Shown here piece by piece: positions 8,743 through 17,568 of a stretch of DNA of 64,000 nucleotides (positions within the stretch are counted from its first letter, which is position 1; the number at the start of each line of letters is the position of its first letter). Origin of the DNA: Spongiibacter marinus (GTDB lineage: Bacteria; Pseudomonadota; Gammaproteobacteria; Pseudomonadales; Spongiibacteraceae). The notes beneath the pieces were generated by a model. That model searched no databases and was not told the DNA's origin. It saw only the letters and a program-made list of their open reading frames with translations. The stretch lies in contig NZ_JAFBBD010000002.1 in NCBI RefSeq assembly GCF_016906995.1, positions 209,667 through 273,666 on the forward strand, given 5' to 3'. The position numbers and the translations under genes are program-made.

Positions 8743-9771
8743 TTAGCATTTCGTCGCATTTTGCTGCGCGATCTTTCTATAGTCGGCGGGGCTGATCCCC
8801 ATCCAGCTTTTGAAAGAGCGGCTGAATGATCCGGTTTCTGTGTAGCCGAGCTGTTCGGCAATTGCTTCGATAGAGGCATCGCTATTTACCAGCTGATACA
8901 GCGCTTTGTCACGGCGCACTTTAGCGAGAATGGTCGAGTAGCTCGTGCCTCTGGCTTTGAGGTGGCGGGCCAGGGTGTGTTTCGACACACCCAGTATCCC
9001 CGCTATTGCAATCACGTCTGCGTCATCGTTCCCAAGGCGGTGAGAGATTTCTGCGTACACCCGCCGGGTGAGGTCATCATCGTCAGACCAGTACAGAAAA
9101 TGCTCCATAAATCGCTTGCTGTAGTCATCCGCATTCAGCGATGGCCGCACCGCAAAGGCCAGCGCCGCCGCTTGAAATTGCAAGCGTGTCGAGGCCGCAC
9201 CAAAGCTCGGTACGGCGCCATAAAGATAGGCAAACTCGCGGTCGAAGGGCATTGCGTCAAACTGGAAGTGCAGCGAGCGAATGGGCAATTGTTGCCCCGC
9301 CAGCCAGCTGGGAATCTTCACCAGCGCCATCATGATGGTTTGTTGAAACATAGGACTGGTCGTACGACCGTTAATGCGCCTGAGCTCGATACAGTGCTGG
9401 CTGCGTAACTGCGACAAGTCCAACAGAGTTTGCTCGGCATCGGGAAACAGGCTGTAAAAGCGATTGTAGTTTTCCAGGGCGCTGTACAGGTCTGGACTGT
9501 GCACCAGCAGATGGCTCAGGGTATTAAGGCTTCCTCGCGGCACGGGTCGCGGCAGAAAGCCCAGCATTTCGTCATCTAATTGCTCGGCCAGACAGCGGTG
9601 CAAGCTGCGATATTCGTTGATGCTGACTTTTTTCTTACTCAGCAGGTCGGATACCAAGCCCTTCAGTGAGGAATTTGTCAGCTCCTGTGGCTGCAGGTGT
9701 TCGACCATCTGCGCGATAAACTCGCGGGGGATGGTCGGCATGTGCAAATAGCTACGAGCGCGTGTATTCAT
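8743..9771 (-). CDS. AraC-family transcriptional regulator (Arabinose_bd type)
   Basis: 342 residues. The C-terminal domain holds the two AraC helix-turn-helices (IAGILGVSKHTLARHLKARG and SIEAIAEQLGYTETGSFSRSFK, then GISPADYR). The N-terminal part (RSQHCIELRRI and similar) resembles the sensor domain of OruR/ArgR-like AraC proteins. Same strand as the PhyH-like gene downstream and the Rieske oxygenase upstream, so it may regulate either. Confidence 0.9.
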   Translation of the reverse strand: MNTRARSYLHMPTIPREFIAQMVEHLQPQELTNSSLKGLVSDLLSKKKVSINEYRSLHRCLAEQLDDEMLGFLPRPVPRGSLNTLSHLLVHSPDLYSALENYNRFYSLFPDAEQTLLDLSQLRSQHCIELRRINGRTTSPMFQQTIMMALVKIPSWLAGQQLPIRSLHFQFDAMPFDREFAYLYGAVPSFGAASTRLQFQAAALAFAVRPSLNADDYSKRFMEHFLYWSDDDDLTRRVYAEISHRLGNDDADVIAIAGILGVSKHTLARHLKARGTSYSTILAKVRRDKALYQLVNSDASIEAIAEQLGYTETGSFSRSFKSWMGISPADYRKIAQQNATKC

Positions 9772-9820
9772 ATCACCTCGGAAACAGAGGCTGCGTTCTT
9801 ATCGCAACCCTGAGTTATCG

Positions 9821-10966
9821 CTATTTTGGCGAGAGTCGATCATTGATTTGCTGGTTGAATACCGCCAGTGCCCCTTCAAACCGACCGAAGTTTAGTGCTT
9901 CGTTTGCGCCTGAGCGCAGCCCCTGTTGTATGCTTTCGCCAATTGCAAAATCCTCGCTGAGCGTTTTCACGGTTATCGCATGATTTTTCGCCCAGTGCGC
10001 CAGGTCTTTGTCCGTTTCGACGCGGTTTGCCGGCACCAGTGTACACAGCCGCATGCGGGTGGACGACGCGCTGAGTGGCTCAAAGTGCACCCATCCAATA
10101 TGGTCAGACTGCACCAGGAGCTGGGTGGTTGGGAACAAGGTGTAGACCACCTGAGCATGGTCGCGCAGCTGCCAGTCAGCTTCAGCTTGCGTGCGCAAGT
10201 CGGCCATTGAGCGCTTGGCAAGTATGGAGCGCAGGTGCGGCCCGCTGCTTTCGTAGCTCGATAAGTTGTCGAAGAAGTAAGGCGCGATGGTGTTTCGGTG
10301 GGCCACGCGGAAGTGATAGGCCTCTATGCCGCCCTCCACCAACAACTTCCAATTCACCTCGCGGGTTTGCTCCTCTACGTGGAGAAGCTGCAGCGACTCG
10401 CCGCCAAACCATGAAAAGTCCGGGGCATAGTCCTGCAAAAAGGCGGGGATATCCGGCGCTTCTTCGCCGGCCGGATTTACCCACAGCCAACCACCAAACT
10501 CGCTGCAACCAAGTCGTTTTAAGCCGTGCTGAGCGCGGTCCAGCTCGGGGAAGCCCAGCTTTTGATGGGGTACGCCAATGAGCTCGCCGCGGTTGTCCCA
10601 GGTCCAGGCGTGGTAGGGGCAGGTGAAGCGGTGTTTGCAGCCAGATTGTTCATCTACCAATCGCGTGCCCCGGTGGCGGCAAACATTTAAGAAAACATGC
10701 ACGTGGCCATCGGCATCGCGGGTGATCAGCAGAGGTAAGCCGGCCAGTGTGCGGCGCAGAAAAGCGCCGGGTTCTTTCAGCTCGCTGCTGTGCACCAGAG
10801 GCTGGGGTAGTTGCCGGAAAATGGCGGCCTGTTCCCGCTCGAAAATCGACGCCGAATAGTAGTGCTCAACAGGGTTATGGCTAACGCTGTCGTCAAGAAA
10901 GGCAGACTTTTCTTCATTGAGTTTCAGCAACTCGTTAATGCGGTGGATTTCAGTTGTGTGTTTCAC
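9821..10966 (-). CDS. Rieske non-heme iron oxygenase, alpha subunit-like
   Basis: 381 residues. A Rieske [2Fe-2S] site (C96-R-H98 and C116-P-Y-H119) is followed by the catalytic-iron motif in GGIEAYHFRVAHRNT. The sequence resembles aromatic-ring-hydroxylating or choline-monooxygenase-type alpha subunits. No beta subunit, ferredoxin or reductase is adjacent, as with three-component systems whose partners are elsewhere, or homotrimeric enzymes. Two palindromic operators lie just upstream of the start, between it and a divergent TetR gene, pointing to substrate-induced expression. Confidence 0.9.
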   Translation of the reverse strand: MKHTTEIHRINELLKLNEEKSAFLDDSVSHNPVEHYYSASIFEREQAAIFRQLPQPLVHSSELKEPGAFLRRTLAGLPLLITRDADGHVHVFLNVCRHRGTRLVDEQSGCKHRFTCPYHAWTWDNRGELIGVPHQKLGFPELDRAQHGLKRLGCSEFGGWLWVNPAGEEAPDIPAFLQDYAPDFSWFGGESLQLLHVEEQTREVNWKLLVEGGIEAYHFRVAHRNTIAPYFFDNLSSYESSGPHLRSILAKRSMADLRTQAEADWQLRDHAQVVYTLFPTTQLLVQSDHIGWVHFEPLSASSTRMRLCTLVPANRVETDKDLAHWAKNHAITVKTLSEDFAIGESIQQGLRSGANEALNFGRFEGALAVFNQQINDRLSPK

Positions 10967-10992
10967 GCTGCGACCCCTTGCGATTTACGTGG

Positions 10993-11034
10993 CTTACCAT
11001 GTGGTAAGTGAAACCATACTTACCACATGGTAAG
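10993..11034. promoter_or_regulatory. Twin TetR operators between Rieske oxygenase and TetR
   Basis: Two 16-bp near-perfect palindromes of form CTTACCnnnnGGTAAG at 10993-11008 and 11019-11034. The second is the exact reverse complement of the first, and the starts are 26 bp apart. They lie 27-68 bp upstream of the Rieske start and 59-100 bp upstream of the TetR start, well placed for repression of both divergent promoters. Confidence 0.75.
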
Positions 11035-11092
11035 CTGTCAAGCGGCGATAAAGGGTGGCAAACAGCCCGTTTGATGAAGGCAGTAGGAGCGC

Positions 11093-11698
11093 ATGGTGAT
11101 GAGTGAGGCAGCGGATACGCGACAGCAATTTTTGTCGGTGGCAACACGTCTGTTTGCCGAGCGCGGTTTCTATGGCACCAGCATCGCGGCCATTGCCGAC
11201 GAGTTGCCCTATACCAAGCAGGCCCTGCTTCACCACTTTGGCAGCAAGGAAAAGCTATACGGCGAAGTGCTGAAAGGAATTTCTGACCAGTTGATGACAG
11301 AACTAGAGGCAGCGCGCGATGCCACAAGCGGCGAGGGTAGCAGTGCCTTGGAAGACACGCTGATACGCTTTTACCGCCTGCTGGAAGGGCAGACCCACAA
11401 AACGCAGCTGCTAATGCGCGAACTCCTGGACAACAAACACCGCGCAACCTCTGCCAATGTTTGGTACCTGCGGCCATTTTTGGAGTCGCTTATCGCGTTG
11501 GCCAAGCAGGCCTCGCCGTCCACCTTTGCGTCCGATGCCCAGGCCTTAATTACCGTGTATCAGCTGCTCGGGGCGATGAATTACTTTTTGGTTTCCGAGC
11601 CGACATTGAGCCAGATGTTTGGTGAGGAAATGTATCGCGAACTGCGCAGCGGCTACGAGGAAAAACTCAGAGTATTGATCTCGCAAGCCATTGGCTGA
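11093..11698 (+). CDS. TetR-family transcriptional regulator
   Basis: 201 residues. The N-terminal HTH reads FAERGFYGTSIAAIADELPY then TKQALLHHFGSKEKLY, typical of TetR. A second ATG at 11099 fits the GGAG ribosome site about as well, so the start could be two codons later. It is divergent from the Rieske oxygenase with twin palindromes between; likely the local repressor. Confidence 0.9.
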   Translation: MVMSEAADTRQQFLSVATRLFAERGFYGTSIAAIADELPYTKQALLHHFGSKEKLYGEVLKGISDQLMTELEAARDATSGEGSSALEDTLIRFYRLLEGQTHKTQLLMRELLDNKHRATSANVWYLRPFLESLIALAKQASPSTFASDAQALITVYQLLGAMNYFLVSEPTLSQMFGEEMYRELRSGYEEKLRVLISQAIG

Positions 11699-11809
11699 CC
11701 CACACAAATTTCGCGCGATTAAATATCGCCTGGCGTCTGCTACCCGGTACTTAGTGCCCGCGCCTTTGTCTTGACCGAGTTAATTAAGTCGGTATGATCG
11801 CTCCCTGTT

Positions 11810-12015
11810 CCAGGTGCCCAATTGTTGTTTTACTTGGGTTAAACGGGAAACAGGTGCGCATACTGTGCTGATTCTGGCCATGCATGCTAGCCCTGTGCTG
11901 CCCCCGCAACGGTAATCAGAAGTAGTTTGGCACGGCCACTGTCTCACGACGGGAAGGCGTCAAACATTTGGAGAGATCCACTTCTGTAAGCCCGGAGACC
12001 GGCCTGAACACAGTG
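11810..12015 (+). ncRNA. Cobalamin riboswitch (AdoCbl type)
   Basis: Conserved core elements of the B12 element are readable in order: GGTTAAACGGGAA (11838 on), GCTGCCCCCGCAACGG (11897-11912), and the B12 box AAGCCCGGAGACCGGCC (11988-12004). It precedes the CobN-like gene by about 190 nt. In known cases such leaders turn expression off when cobalamin is abundant. I could not see an unambiguous expression-platform terminator after it; the switch mechanism is open. Confidence 0.95.
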
Positions 12016-12206
12016 CGTAGTTGCGGTGGGCGACGTAGCAGGGTCAGTTTTCCCTTCTAAATTCCTCCCTTTTCGACAACCGCGTTTTATCAATCACATG
12101 CGGGTGGGCATGCGAGCGCAATAGCTGGTTATGCCAGTTGTCGAGACGTCCACTTGCACGCGGTATCACGGCCTTACTTTGGCTGCCGTACAGGAAGGGA
12201 CTTCGG

Positions 12207-15200
12207 GTGAATCAGCATCTTAACAAGTGGCACTGGACTAAGGCGTTACTGGTATTCCTCCTGGCGCTGACAGCGAGTGTGTTGTGCTCGGCGGCGCAGG
12301 CGAGTCTGGTGATCGTCTCCGATCGCTCTTCCTCGGTGCTGGTGGCGGGTGCTCACCGCTATCTTGATAAGAAGCCGCAGGCGGATATAGCGATTCGCAC
12401 TGTTAGCCAAGTAGAGCGACTGAACGACGCAGATTTACAGCAGCTGCTGTTGAGTCATCATTCCTTACTTCTCGCGGGGGTGTTCGGCGAATCCGTCGAA
12501 CGCCTGCTGGCAATGGCGTATCCGCGCGGTCAACGCCGCTTTGTATTGCACAGTGACAACCGGCTTATGGCGCTGCAGCGCGATGCCAATGGGCAGCTGT
12601 TTTCCAGCGCCGTTAGTCAGCAGTTTGTGGGCAGCGAGGGCCTGGCGCTGGATGCTGAGTCACTGGCGGCCAGCCAGCAAAAATTTCCCGATTACAGCGC
12701 GTGGTTGCAGGCACGGGCGTATTGGATTCACCGCTCGGCGGTGAATGCCGAGTCGTTGATTGCGCTGCTGGATAAAGGCGAGGCACCGCCGCTGCAAGAA
12801 CAGGCGCCGCTGCGTTTGGCCTTACACGGTAAACAAGGGGAGCGTTGGCTGACGAGGGACGAGCTGGATAAATCAATGTCTGCCGATAAACCCATTGTTT
12901 GGGTGCTCGACCACAACACCGGCGACCTCAACGGTGAATGGGCGTTGCATCGCGCTATTTGCGCAAACCAGCAGTGGCAGTGCGTCTCGTTATTGGCGGC
13001 ATGGGGTGAGCCCAGCGTCGACGCTGTAGATACCATCGCAACGCTAATGGCCGGTAAGCGCGCGGCCACGCCCTCGGTCATTATTTCTCTCCAGGACTTT
13101 GTCGTCGGCGGCGGTGAAGGTCGCCAAGCGGTTCTCGATGCACTGCAAGCGCTTAACCTGCCCGTGTTGAAAGGCCTGCGAGTGCTGGACTGGGGCTATA
13201 GTGACTGGCAGCTTTCCGCTCAGGGTTTGCCCGCAGACTCGGTGCACTACCGTTTGGCCATGCCCGAACTCCAGGGCATTGGACAGGCGCAAATTCTCTC
13301 GCTGGCGTCAGACTCCGGTATCGACCCGGCCACCGGTGCCAAGCTGCGTCGCAGCAAAGTGGTGGACGCTGAGTTGGCCCGGCAACTGCGGCGGGTAGAG
13401 CGTTGGTTGGCGCTGCAAAACAAGCGCAACGCAGATAAGCGAATCGCCATTGTCTACTACAACCATCCTCCCGGTCGCCACAATATCGGCGCCGATAATC
13501 TCAATGTGCCGGACAGTTTGCTGGAAATGCTGCAGGCATTGCAGTCTGCGGGCTATCACACCGGAAAGCTCCCAGAGAGTACCGAGGCCTTGCTGAGTTT
13601 ACTGCAGGAAAGGGGCGTGAATTTACCCGAAGACCGTCAGGCATTGGCGGAGATGTCTGGCAAGGTCGCCAGCCTGAGTGCAGACGACTATCGGAAGTGG
13701 TTTGCCACGCTGCCCAAGGTTGTACAGCAGGAAATGGTGGCTGGTCCGCTGGGTGAGTTACACCAGCGCATGGTGAGTCAGCTTGAGCGGCTCAGCGCAC
13801 TTCAGGATTTTCGCCTGCGCCAGAAACGTTTAACGCTACTCACCGAGAGTATGCACAATACCGTCACGAATCTTCACCACGCCCTCGATGGTGTGCGTCA
13901 AAAAAGCCGCAATCGGGCGCTGGATTTATTGGAGCAGTTAGAGCGCGAATACCAGGCGCAGATTGATGCCGTGGCCAGTGGTGGTCAAGCGTCATGGCAG
14001 GCCACCGAGGAGCGGGTGGCGGCGCTGGTTGCGCTGGGCATTGAAGGCATTCGCGGCTGGGGCGATGCCCCCGGCAAGGTAATGGTCTGGGACGAGCGTT
14101 TGCTGGTGCCCGGCGTTCGCTTTGGCAATGTCTTCGTTGGCCCGCAGCCACCGCGAGGCTGGGAACTGAATGAAGAGCTGTTGCACGCCAATTTGAGTTT
14201 TCCGCCGCCGCATCAGTACCTGGCGTTCTATCGCTACTTGCAGGATGACTTTGGCGCCGATGCGCTGGTGCATGTGGGTCGTCATTCCACTTACGAGTTT
14301 TTGCCGCGTCGGGGTGTGGGCCTGGGGGAAGACGACTACCCGAGCATTATCGCGGGTGATCTGCCGGGGGTGTATCCCTATATCGTCGATGGTGTTGGCG
14401 AGGGGATTCAAGCCAAGCGTCGTGGCCTGGCGGTGATGGTGGATCACTTAACGCCCCCTCTGGCAGTTACTGAGCTTTACGATGAGCTATTGGAAGTGCG
14501 GCAGTTAGTGGAGAGCGCCGAGGCCGCGAGTGACCCGTTCACCCGCAGCGGCGCGCTGGCGCAGCTCAGGGCGAAAATCGATGAATATGGTCTGCGCGAT
14601 GAGCTGGAAGCGTCGATGGACGAAGAGCTAAAAGTGCGAGGTATCGGCTTTGAAGAGATCGATGAAGAACTCTTTCTCCACGAAGTCGGCCACTATCTGA
14701 CCCATGTTCAGGAAGACTTTATGCCGCTGGGCCTGCATGTATTGGGTCGCGATTGGAGCCCAGCCGGCGTTGATACCATGTTGGCTTCGATGGCGGACAG
14801 CGGCGCGACTGAGGCTGAAAAAGCGGTGTGGCGGCGAGACCTGACGCGTTCTCCCAAAGCCGAGATGACCGCGCTACTCAATGGCTTAAATGGGCGCTTT
14901 GTTGCGCCCGGTAAAGGCAACGACCCGATTCGAACTCCCGAGGCCCTGCCCACGGGACGCAACTTCCACGCCCTGGACGGCAGTCTTATTCCCAGCAAGC
15001 TCGGCTATCAGGTTGGGCGCCAGTTGGCTGATCAGGTGCTTCGCGGTGAGCAAAGCGACGAGGTTCTGCTGCGTGAAAACGCCCAGCGCGTTGCCGCCAA
15101 ATACGGCGAAGCGGGCTCTGCCAATAAACAGGGCGTGATTCTTTGGGCCTCGGATGCGGTGCGGGACGAGGGGGCGATGGTGGCCTTTGGCCTCAAACTG

Positions 15201-16652
15201 CTGGGTATGCGGCCGGTGTGGAACAGTCGCGGCATTGTAAAAGGGCTGGAGCGCATCGAACTGGGAGACGATCAGCCCCGGCGTATGGACGTGTTGTTTA
15301 CCGCCTCTGGGCTGTTTCGCGATTTATACGGGCGACATATGGCCTTGCTTGATCGCGCCGTGTTAATGGCGCTGGATGCCAGCCGCGACACCATCGCAGA
15401 GCGATACCCGAATTTACGGCCCGCCCTCAACGCCGCGCTCGCGCTGATCGACGACACCGCAGCTGGTGGTCGCGAGCCGCTGGAGAAAAACCAAGTGGCG
15501 ACTAACTGGGTGGCAGAGGCGCGCGCGATGCTCGCCGCGCAGCCGGGGATGCATGCCAGTGAAGTGGGGCGGCAAGCCAGCCTGCGCGTCTTTGGTATTG
15601 CACCGGGCGGTTACGGCGCAGGTATTAACCGACTGGTTGAGCGTTCAGGTGCCTGGCAAGACCGGAAAGAACTGGGCGAGGTCTACCTTAAGCGTATGGG
15701 GCATGCCTTCGGCGTGGGTTTACAGGGCGAGGCGGCGCAGCAGGTGTTTCGCGATCAGCTGGCGGGTGTATCCAAAACCTTTCTCGGGCGCGCCAGTAAC
15801 CTCTATGGTTTGATCGACAATAACGATGCCTTCGACTACCTCGGCGGTTTTAACTTGGCAGTGGAAACCGTCACCGGTCGCCAGCCGGAAAGTGCGGTGA
15901 TCAATCATGCCCGCAGCGATGCGCTGCGCATGGATAGCCTACAGAAAACGCTCGCCACCGAGTTGCGCGGTCGCTTCTTCAATCCTCAATGGATCAAACC
16001 CCTAATGGAAGAGGGCTACGCCGGTGCGCGCACCATGGGCAGTGAATTCGTCGAATACCTCTGGGGCTGGGAAGTCACCAGCCCGGAGTTAATCAGCGAC
16101 GCGGTGTGGAACGAACTAAAAGACGTTTACATCGACGACAGCCGCGACCTTGGGCTGGCTACCTTCCTGAGTGAAGGTGATAAGCGCTATGTGCAAACCA
16201 ATATTTTGGCGGTGATGTTGGTGGCTATCGACAAAGGGTTTTGGCAGGCCGATGAACAAACCACCGCCCAGCTCGCCCAGCAGTTTGCCAGCAATATTAT
16301 TGAGCACGGCAACCCCGGCAGCGGCCACACCCATGCCAATCACCCAATGTATGAGCTAGTAAAAGCTCAGCTCAGCGTCGAGCGCGCTGCGGAGCTTGAG
16401 GCCGTGTTGGCGCGCAGCCGCACGGCGGCCGAGCAACCGGCTGCCCAGCCCAGCACCATTCGTGAGGTGCAAGTGGCGCCTAGCGAGCTAGCGCCAGACC
16501 AGCATGCCGAGGAGTCGTCGGCAGCGAAGGGTGACGGTGAGCAGGCTGAGTCGGCGCGCAGTGGCATGTCGCCAACATGGTATTGGCTGCTGGCAATCGT
16601 CGTCGTGATATTTGGCGTGGGTATTCGCCGCGGTTTTCGCGCTAATGCGTAA
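12207..16652 (+). CDS. cobN-like: CobN/HmuS-like chelatase subunit, predicted periplasmic and C-terminally membrane-anchored
   Basis: 1481 residues from the GTG at 12207, which has an AGGAAGGGA ribosome site; a longer TTG-started frame from 12138 would spoil the signal peptide. CobN/BchH superfamily features: HVGRH plus STYEFLP (H689 and H693, matching the HGTHG-EWLP motif), LPGVYPYIVDGVGEGIQAKR, PLGLHVLG, LFLHEVGHYL and a C-terminal NPQWIKPLMEEGYAGA block. Unlike cytosolic CobN it starts with a signal peptide (hydrophobic run then AAQASL) and ends with a charged low-complexity linker, a TM helix (about 1457-1473) and a short Arg-rich tail. This places the catalytic body in the periplasm. HmuS of Bacteroidetes heme operons is the closest concept. 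No ChlI/ChlD-type ATPase genes are nearby. The riboswitch implies a corrinoid or cobalt role. Confidence 0.85.
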   Translation: MNQHLNKWHWTKALLVFLLALTASVLCSAAQASLVIVSDRSSSVLVAGAHRYLDKKPQADIAIRTVSQVERLNDADLQQLLLSHHSLLLAGVFGESVERLLAMAYPRGQRRFVLHSDNRLMALQRDANGQLFSSAVSQQFVGSEGLALDAESLAASQQKFPDYSAWLQARAYWIHRSAVNAESLIALLDKGEAPPLQEQAPLRLALHGKQGERWLTRDELDKSMSADKPIVWVLDHNTGDLNGEWALHRAICANQQWQCVSLLAAWGEPSVDAVDTIATLMAGKRAATPSVIISLQDFVVGGGEGRQAVLDALQALNLPVLKGLRVLDWGYSDWQLSAQGLPADSVHYRLAMPELQGIGQAQILSLASDSGIDPATGAKLRRSKVVDAELARQLRRVERWLALQNKRNADKRIAIVYYNHPPGRHNIGADNLNVPDSLLEMLQALQSAGYHTGKLPESTEALLSLLQERGVNLPEDRQALAEMSGKVASLSADDYRKWFATLPKVVQQEMVAGPLGELHQRMVSQLERLSALQDFRLRQKRLTLLTESMHNTVTNLHHALDGVRQKSRNRALDLLEQLEREYQAQIDAVASGGQASWQATEERVAALVALGIEGIRGWGDAPGKVMVWDERLLVPGVRFGNVFVGPQPPRGWELNEELLHANLSFPPPHQYLAFYRYLQDDFGADALVHVGRHSTYEFLPRRGVGLGEDDYPSIIAGDLPGVYPYIVDGVGEGIQAKRRGLAVMVDHLTPPLAVTELYDELLEVRQLVESAEAASDPFTRSGALAQLRAKIDEYGLRDELEASMDEELKVRGIGFEEIDEELFLHEVGHYLTHVQEDFMPLGLHVLGRDWSPAGVDTMLASMADSGATEAEKAVWRRDLTRSPKAEMTALLNGLNGRFVAPGKGNDPIRTPEALPTGRNFHALDGSLIPSKLGYQVGRQLADQVLRGEQSDEVLLRENAQRVAAKYGEAGSANKQGVILWASDAVRDEGAMVAFGLKLLGMRPVWNSRGIVKGLERIELGDDQPRRMDVLFTASGLFRDLYGRHMALLDRAVLMALDASRDTIAERYPNLRPALNAALALIDDTAAGGREPLEKNQVATNWVAEARAMLAAQPGMHASEVGRQASLRVFGIAPGGYGAGINRLVERSGAWQDRKELGEVYLKRMGHAFGVGLQGEAAQQVFRDQLAGVSKTFLGRASNLYGLIDNNDAFDYLGGFNLAVETVTGRQPESAVINHARSDALRMDSLQKTLATELRGRFFNPQWIKPLMEEGYAGARTMGSEFVEYLWGWEVTSPELISDAVWNELKDVYIDDSRDLGLATFLSEGDKRYVQTNILAVMLVAIDKGFWQADEQTTAQLAQQFASNIIEHGNPGSGHTHANHPMYELVKAQLSVERAAELEAVLARSRTAAEQPAAQPSTIREVQVAPSELAPDQHAEESSAAKGDGEQAESARSGMSPTWYWLLAIVVVIFGVGIRRGFRANA

Positions 16653-16674
16653 CCTTTAGAAAAGGAAAGTCGCT

Positions 16675-17118
16675 ATGTTTTCGAGTTTATCGCTGGATGT
16701 TTTACATACGTTATCTGGCCTGCTGTTAGAGCCTGTGGTGTGGGCACTGTTGCTTATGTTGGCAGTGGCCGTGTTTGAGTGTGGCCTGGCGCTGGGTGAG
16801 CGCTTTGGCGGCATTGCCCGCATGAGCCGCGCCGCGCTACTGGAAACGGGGCGGCGGCGCATCGAGCGAGCAGATTTTGTCACGCGACTCTCGCCCATGC
16901 TCGGCCTCATGGGCACACTGATTCCATTGGGGCCAGGGCTGGCCGCGTTGGGTGAGGGCGACTTGCAGGTGCTTACCACGGCGATGATCACGGCTTTTGA
17001 TACCACGGTTATCGGTTTGTTGGCGGGCATGATCGGCTTTGTACTTGGCCGCTTGCGCCGCCGCTGGTACGACCGAGCGTTGCTGGTATTAACGCCGTCG
17101 ACAAACGCAGGGGAATAG
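16675..17118 (+). CDS. MotA/TolQ/ExbB-like proton channel protein
   Basis: 147 residues with three predicted TM helices (about 18-40, 74-96 and 103-127). The TolQ/ExbB signature is visible: [16 protein letters not shown], then [23 protein letters not shown] ending in a basic RLRRRWYD. Short members of this family pair with an ExbD-like protein to couple proton flow to movement of a partner across the periplasm. It begins 22 bp after the CobN-like gene and ends 4 bp before the DUF2149 gene, so the three are translationally close. Same order as HmuS-HmuU-HmuV of heme operons (from memory). Confidence 0.85.
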   Translation: MFSSLSLDVLHTLSGLLLEPVVWALLLMLAVAVFECGLALGERFGGIARMSRAALLETGRRRIERADFVTRLSPMLGLMGTLIPLGPGLAALGEGDLQVLTTAMITAFDTTVIGLLAGMIGFVLGRLRRRWYDRALLVLTPSTNAGE

Positions 17119-17122
17119 CGTA

Positions 17123-17428
17123 ATGGATGATTGGCGGCGCAGTCACTTCTTTGAGCACGACGACGACCCACTGGGCCCTATGGCGAACCTGGTGGACATC
17201 ATTCTGGTATTTGCCTGCGGCCTGATCGCGGCGCTGGTGGCCTATAGCCCCGAGCTACAGCAGCACTTTGACAGCACACGCCAGCAACGGGATTTATCAC
17301 TGGGTGAAGAGCTGCCCCAGGCGCCGGAAAGTATGCAATCACAGTTGCAAGACGGCAGCGGCTACGAGTCACTGGGCACTGTATATCGCGACCCGGAGAC
17401 CGGAAAACTGATTCTGATCGGACAATAA
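17123..17428 (+). CDS. DUF2149 protein, ExbD-like single-TM partner
   Basis: 101 residues. A short cytoplasmic N-terminus with DDDPLGPMANL leads into one TM helix, VDIILVFACGLIAALVA, with an acidic D25 at its start, the arrangement of the proton-carrying Asp in ExbD, TolR and MotB. The periplasmic tail ends in ESLGTVYRDPETGKLILI, a DUF2149 hallmark. It is predicted to complete a proton-driven complex with the upstream ExbB-like protein. It follows that gene by 4 bp. Confidence 0.85.
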   Translation: MDDWRRSHFFEHDDDPLGPMANLVDIILVFACGLIAALVAYSPELQQHFDSTRQQRDLSLGEELPQAPESMQSQLQDGSGYESLGTVYRDPETGKLILIGQ

Positions 17429-17494
17429 GTCGCATGGAATGCGCCAATTCTTGATCTGGATCAAGAAATTGACGCTTTATCTTATTTCGCAAAT

Positions 17495-17513
17495 AAAAAT
17501 CATTATCATTAGC
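17495..17513 (-). promoter_or_regulatory. Fur box upstream of the TonB receptor
   Basis: Read on the minus strand, 15 of 19 bases match the consensus GATAATGATAATCATTATC. It lies 56-74 bp before the receptor start in the 140-bp gap after the DUF2149 gene, so the receptor and thioredoxin-like gene probably have their own iron-responsive promoter in addition to read-through. Confidence 0.7.
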
Positions 17514-17568
17514 GTTATTCGCGGCGTGATGGTGTTCTGGGCCATCGCCGATATTGAAAGGGAACGCT

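Noticed and set aside
12138..12206. Longer start for the CobN-like gene
   Set aside because: TTG start with no ribosome site; it would place an extra charged stretch before the signal peptide.
12207..17428. Canonical cytosolic cobaltochelatase CobNST
   Set aside because: Signal peptide, C-terminal anchor and ExbB/DUF2149 partners do not fit; no ATPase subunit nearby.
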